NCBI GenBank assembly: GCA_964637035.1
Contig: CAZWTU010000097.1
Span: 1 to 6,009 of the forward strand
DNA: 6,009 nt
Origin: CAZMMV01 sp964637035
GTDB taxonomy: Bacteria > Bacillota > Clostridia > Tissierellales > Tissierellaceae
Direction: 5' to 3'
The notes under the pieces are model-generated. The model was not told where the DNA came from, did no database searches, and worked only from the letters and a program-made list of their open reading frames with translations. Below are positions 5,003 to 6,009 of the stretch, one piece after another. Position numbers and translations under genes: made by a program. Each line of letters begins with the position of its first letter. Within the stretch, counting starts at the first letter, position 1.

Positions 5003-5842
5003 TTATTTGTTAATATTCTCTTTTAATTTTACATAAAGTTTATTAATGTAGTCTATGTTTTCAGTTTCTAGTTGGCCTTCATATTGCATCAGGTTTTCAA
5101 AAAAATTATTAGCATTATTTATCTTGGCTTTTTCAGTTTTAAGATTATTTATCTTTAAAAGAACTTCTTCGTAATATCTATCTATAAATTCATTAAAGCT
5201 AGAAGTTTTATTTTCCTCAAACTCTGCTAGATTTTCGATTGGGTTGTCCCCTGAATAACTAACTTTACTTAAGATATCTATAAGTTGTGGCAATCGTTCT
5301 AAAATAAAATCATGCCTTGAAAAGAAAGTCTCAGGATTCTTGGTGCTATTTATGATTCTTATACTTTCATTTATTTGTTTTAAGTATGAATTAGCCTCCT
5401 CAACATTTCTATCATAATCTGGATCATCTATTTCACTAGATTCAGTAGAATTTATCTTATTATCAATAAAGCTAACCACTAGTGTACTTAAGAAAACTAC
5501 TGCTAAAAATGAAATGAATTTACTTAATAATGGCTTCCCATTAAAAAGAATCTTAGAAAAACCCCCCGCCCAAATTGCTGTTAACAGACAACCAGTAACG
5601 GTAAATTCCGAGTCTGTGTCATTTTTACTCTTACTTTTACTCTTAGAACCTTTAGGAATAGCTGATACTGTAGTCTTATTATAGACTTTATTATATACAG
5701 CCTTTTTAGGATTGTTTACTAGCCCCATTCCTTTTTTACCATATAAGGGATTTATAGAAGATTTTAAGGCTCTCTTTGCTCTTCCAGTTGTCTTTGCTTT
5801 AAAGGACCTTTTTAGACTTGGTTTTCTCATTCCAAATTTCAT
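5003..5842 (-). CDS. Phage-associated membrane protein with basic N-terminus
   Basis: This 279-residue protein has three parts. The first 60 residues are very basic, with the recurring clostridial phage motif MRKPSLKRSFKAKTTGR...INPLYGKKGMG...NPKKAVYNKVYNKTT, which I recognise as widespread but uncharacterised. Ser-Lys repeats follow at 66-73. Next come a moderately hydrophobic stretch (about 82-100) and a clear membrane segment (about 105-126). The remaining 150 residues are acidic, helical and soluble. With the basic N-terminus the C-terminal domain may face either side, depending on whether one or two segments cross. ATG at 5842 has an AGGGAGGTT site and lies 25 bases after the stop of the regulator-like gene, so the two are probably cotranscribed. 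Expression with the regulator would suggest a lysogen protein such as superinfection exclusion; that is inference. A six-base C tract (5562-5567) lies within the first hydrophobic stretch. Confidence 0.85.
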   Translation of the reverse strand: MKFGMRKPSLKRSFKAKTTGRAKRALKSSINPLYGKKGMGLVNNPKKAVYNKVYNKTTVSAIPKGSKSKSKSKNDTDSEFTVTGCLLTAIWAGGFSKILFNGKPLLSKFISFLAVVFLSTLVVSFIDNKINSTESSEIDDPDYDRNVEEANSYLKQINESIRIINSTKNPETFFSRHDFILERLPQLIDILSKVSYSGDNPIENLAEFEENKTSSFNEFIDRYYEEVLLKINNLKTEKAKINNANNFFENLMQYEGQLETENIDYINKLYVKLKENINK

Positions 5843-5867
5843 AAAACATAACCTCCCTATATTTAGA

Positions 5868-6009
5868 TTACTTTTTATATTTCAAACTCAACAACTTCAA
5901 ATGCTGCAACAACTCATGAGCAAAGTCAACTTTCTCCTCATCAGACAACTCATTTACATCAAATCCACCAAATCCCATAATCACATTTTGATTAAGTAAA
6001 AAATCTATA
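5868..6009 (-). CDS. C-terminal end of probable phage HTH regulator (cut by edge)
   Basis: The last 46 residues of a gene entering from the right are visible, ending at TAA (5870-5868). They read IDFLLNQNVIMGFGGFDVNE, then LSDEEKVDFAHELLQHLKLL, then SLKYKK. The MGFGGFD...LSDEE..DFA.ELL..LKLLS.KYKK pattern resembles the C-terminus of clostridial XRE-family (cI-like) repressors, where LSDEE introduces the final amphipathic helix. The helix-turn-helix itself is outside the window, so this rests on resemblance and on position at the head of a leftward lysogeny operon. A related tail recurs as a relic at 4939-5001. The next gene starts 25 bases downstream with its own strong ribosome-binding site. 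It is certainly coding; its identity as a repressor is moderate. Confidence 0.6.
   Translation of the reverse strand, partial: IDFLLNQNVIMGFGGFDVNELSDEEKVDFAHELLQHLKLLSLKYKK

Noticed and set aside
5003..5025. Programmed +1 frameshift joining the membrane protein to the regulator-like tail
   Set aside because: The stop context (AAC AAA TAA CTT) has no recognised slippery sequence or stimulator, and the tail matches the edge gene, so a relic is simpler.
5712..5999. 95-codon open frame on the plus strand
   Set aside because: It overlaps the start of the membrane-protein gene and the end of the edge gene in antisense, with no ribosome-binding site; both minus-strand genes have clear signals.
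1..6009. CRISPR array, tRNA or rRNA
   Set aside because: No regularly spaced direct repeats, no cloverleaf with a T-loop consensus and no conserved rRNA segments were seen on either strand.

Overview
The window looks like the lysogeny and integration end of a prophage or phage-like integrative element in a low-GC Firmicute, most likely a Clostridium or close relative. The evidence is a very AT-rich sequence, strong GGAGG-type Shine-Dalgarno sites before most genes, a serine-type site-specific recombinase, an ImmA/IrrE-type metalloprotease, and small helical phage-type proteins. The genus is inferred from the style of the proteins; no marker gene is present. All supported genes lie on the minus strand, so transcription runs from high to low coordinates.

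In the order of transcription: (1) the C-terminal end of a gene entering at 6009, probably a phage-type helix-turn-helix regulator; (2) a 279-residue membrane protein with a very basic N-terminus (5842-5003); (3) at 5001-4939, a short untranslated relic that repeats the C-terminus of gene 1; (4) a 114-residue coiled-coil protein (4902-4558); (5) a two-gene operon whose products resemble DUF6978 (4410-3952) and DUF1828/DUF1829 (3931-3173); (6) an intergenic stretch with an unusually GC-rich, foldable segment and a terminator-like hairpin; (7) the ImmA/IrrE-like protease (3023-2577); (8) a tight three-gene cassette of a ParA/MinD-type ATPase (2452-1580), an unknown 123-residue protein (1558-1187) and an unknown helical 223-residue protein (1185-514); (9) a spacer of about 175 bases holding three inverted repeats; (10) the N-terminal catalytic part of a large serine recombinase (337 to the left edge, cut off by the window).

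The recombinase would integrate and excise the element. The regulator (if the edge gene is one) and the ImmA-like protease would control lysogeny. These two are usually neighbours but here are separated by four genes. The DUF6978-DUF1828 pair and the ParA-123-223 cassette sit where prophages usually carry accessory cargo (defence, toxin-antitoxin, superinfection exclusion or maintenance). Neither can be assigned a function from sequence alone, and these two are the best candidates for an undescribed system. The most direct unexplained signals are the duplicated regulator tail at 4939-5001 and the GC-rich foldable segment near 3095-3142.
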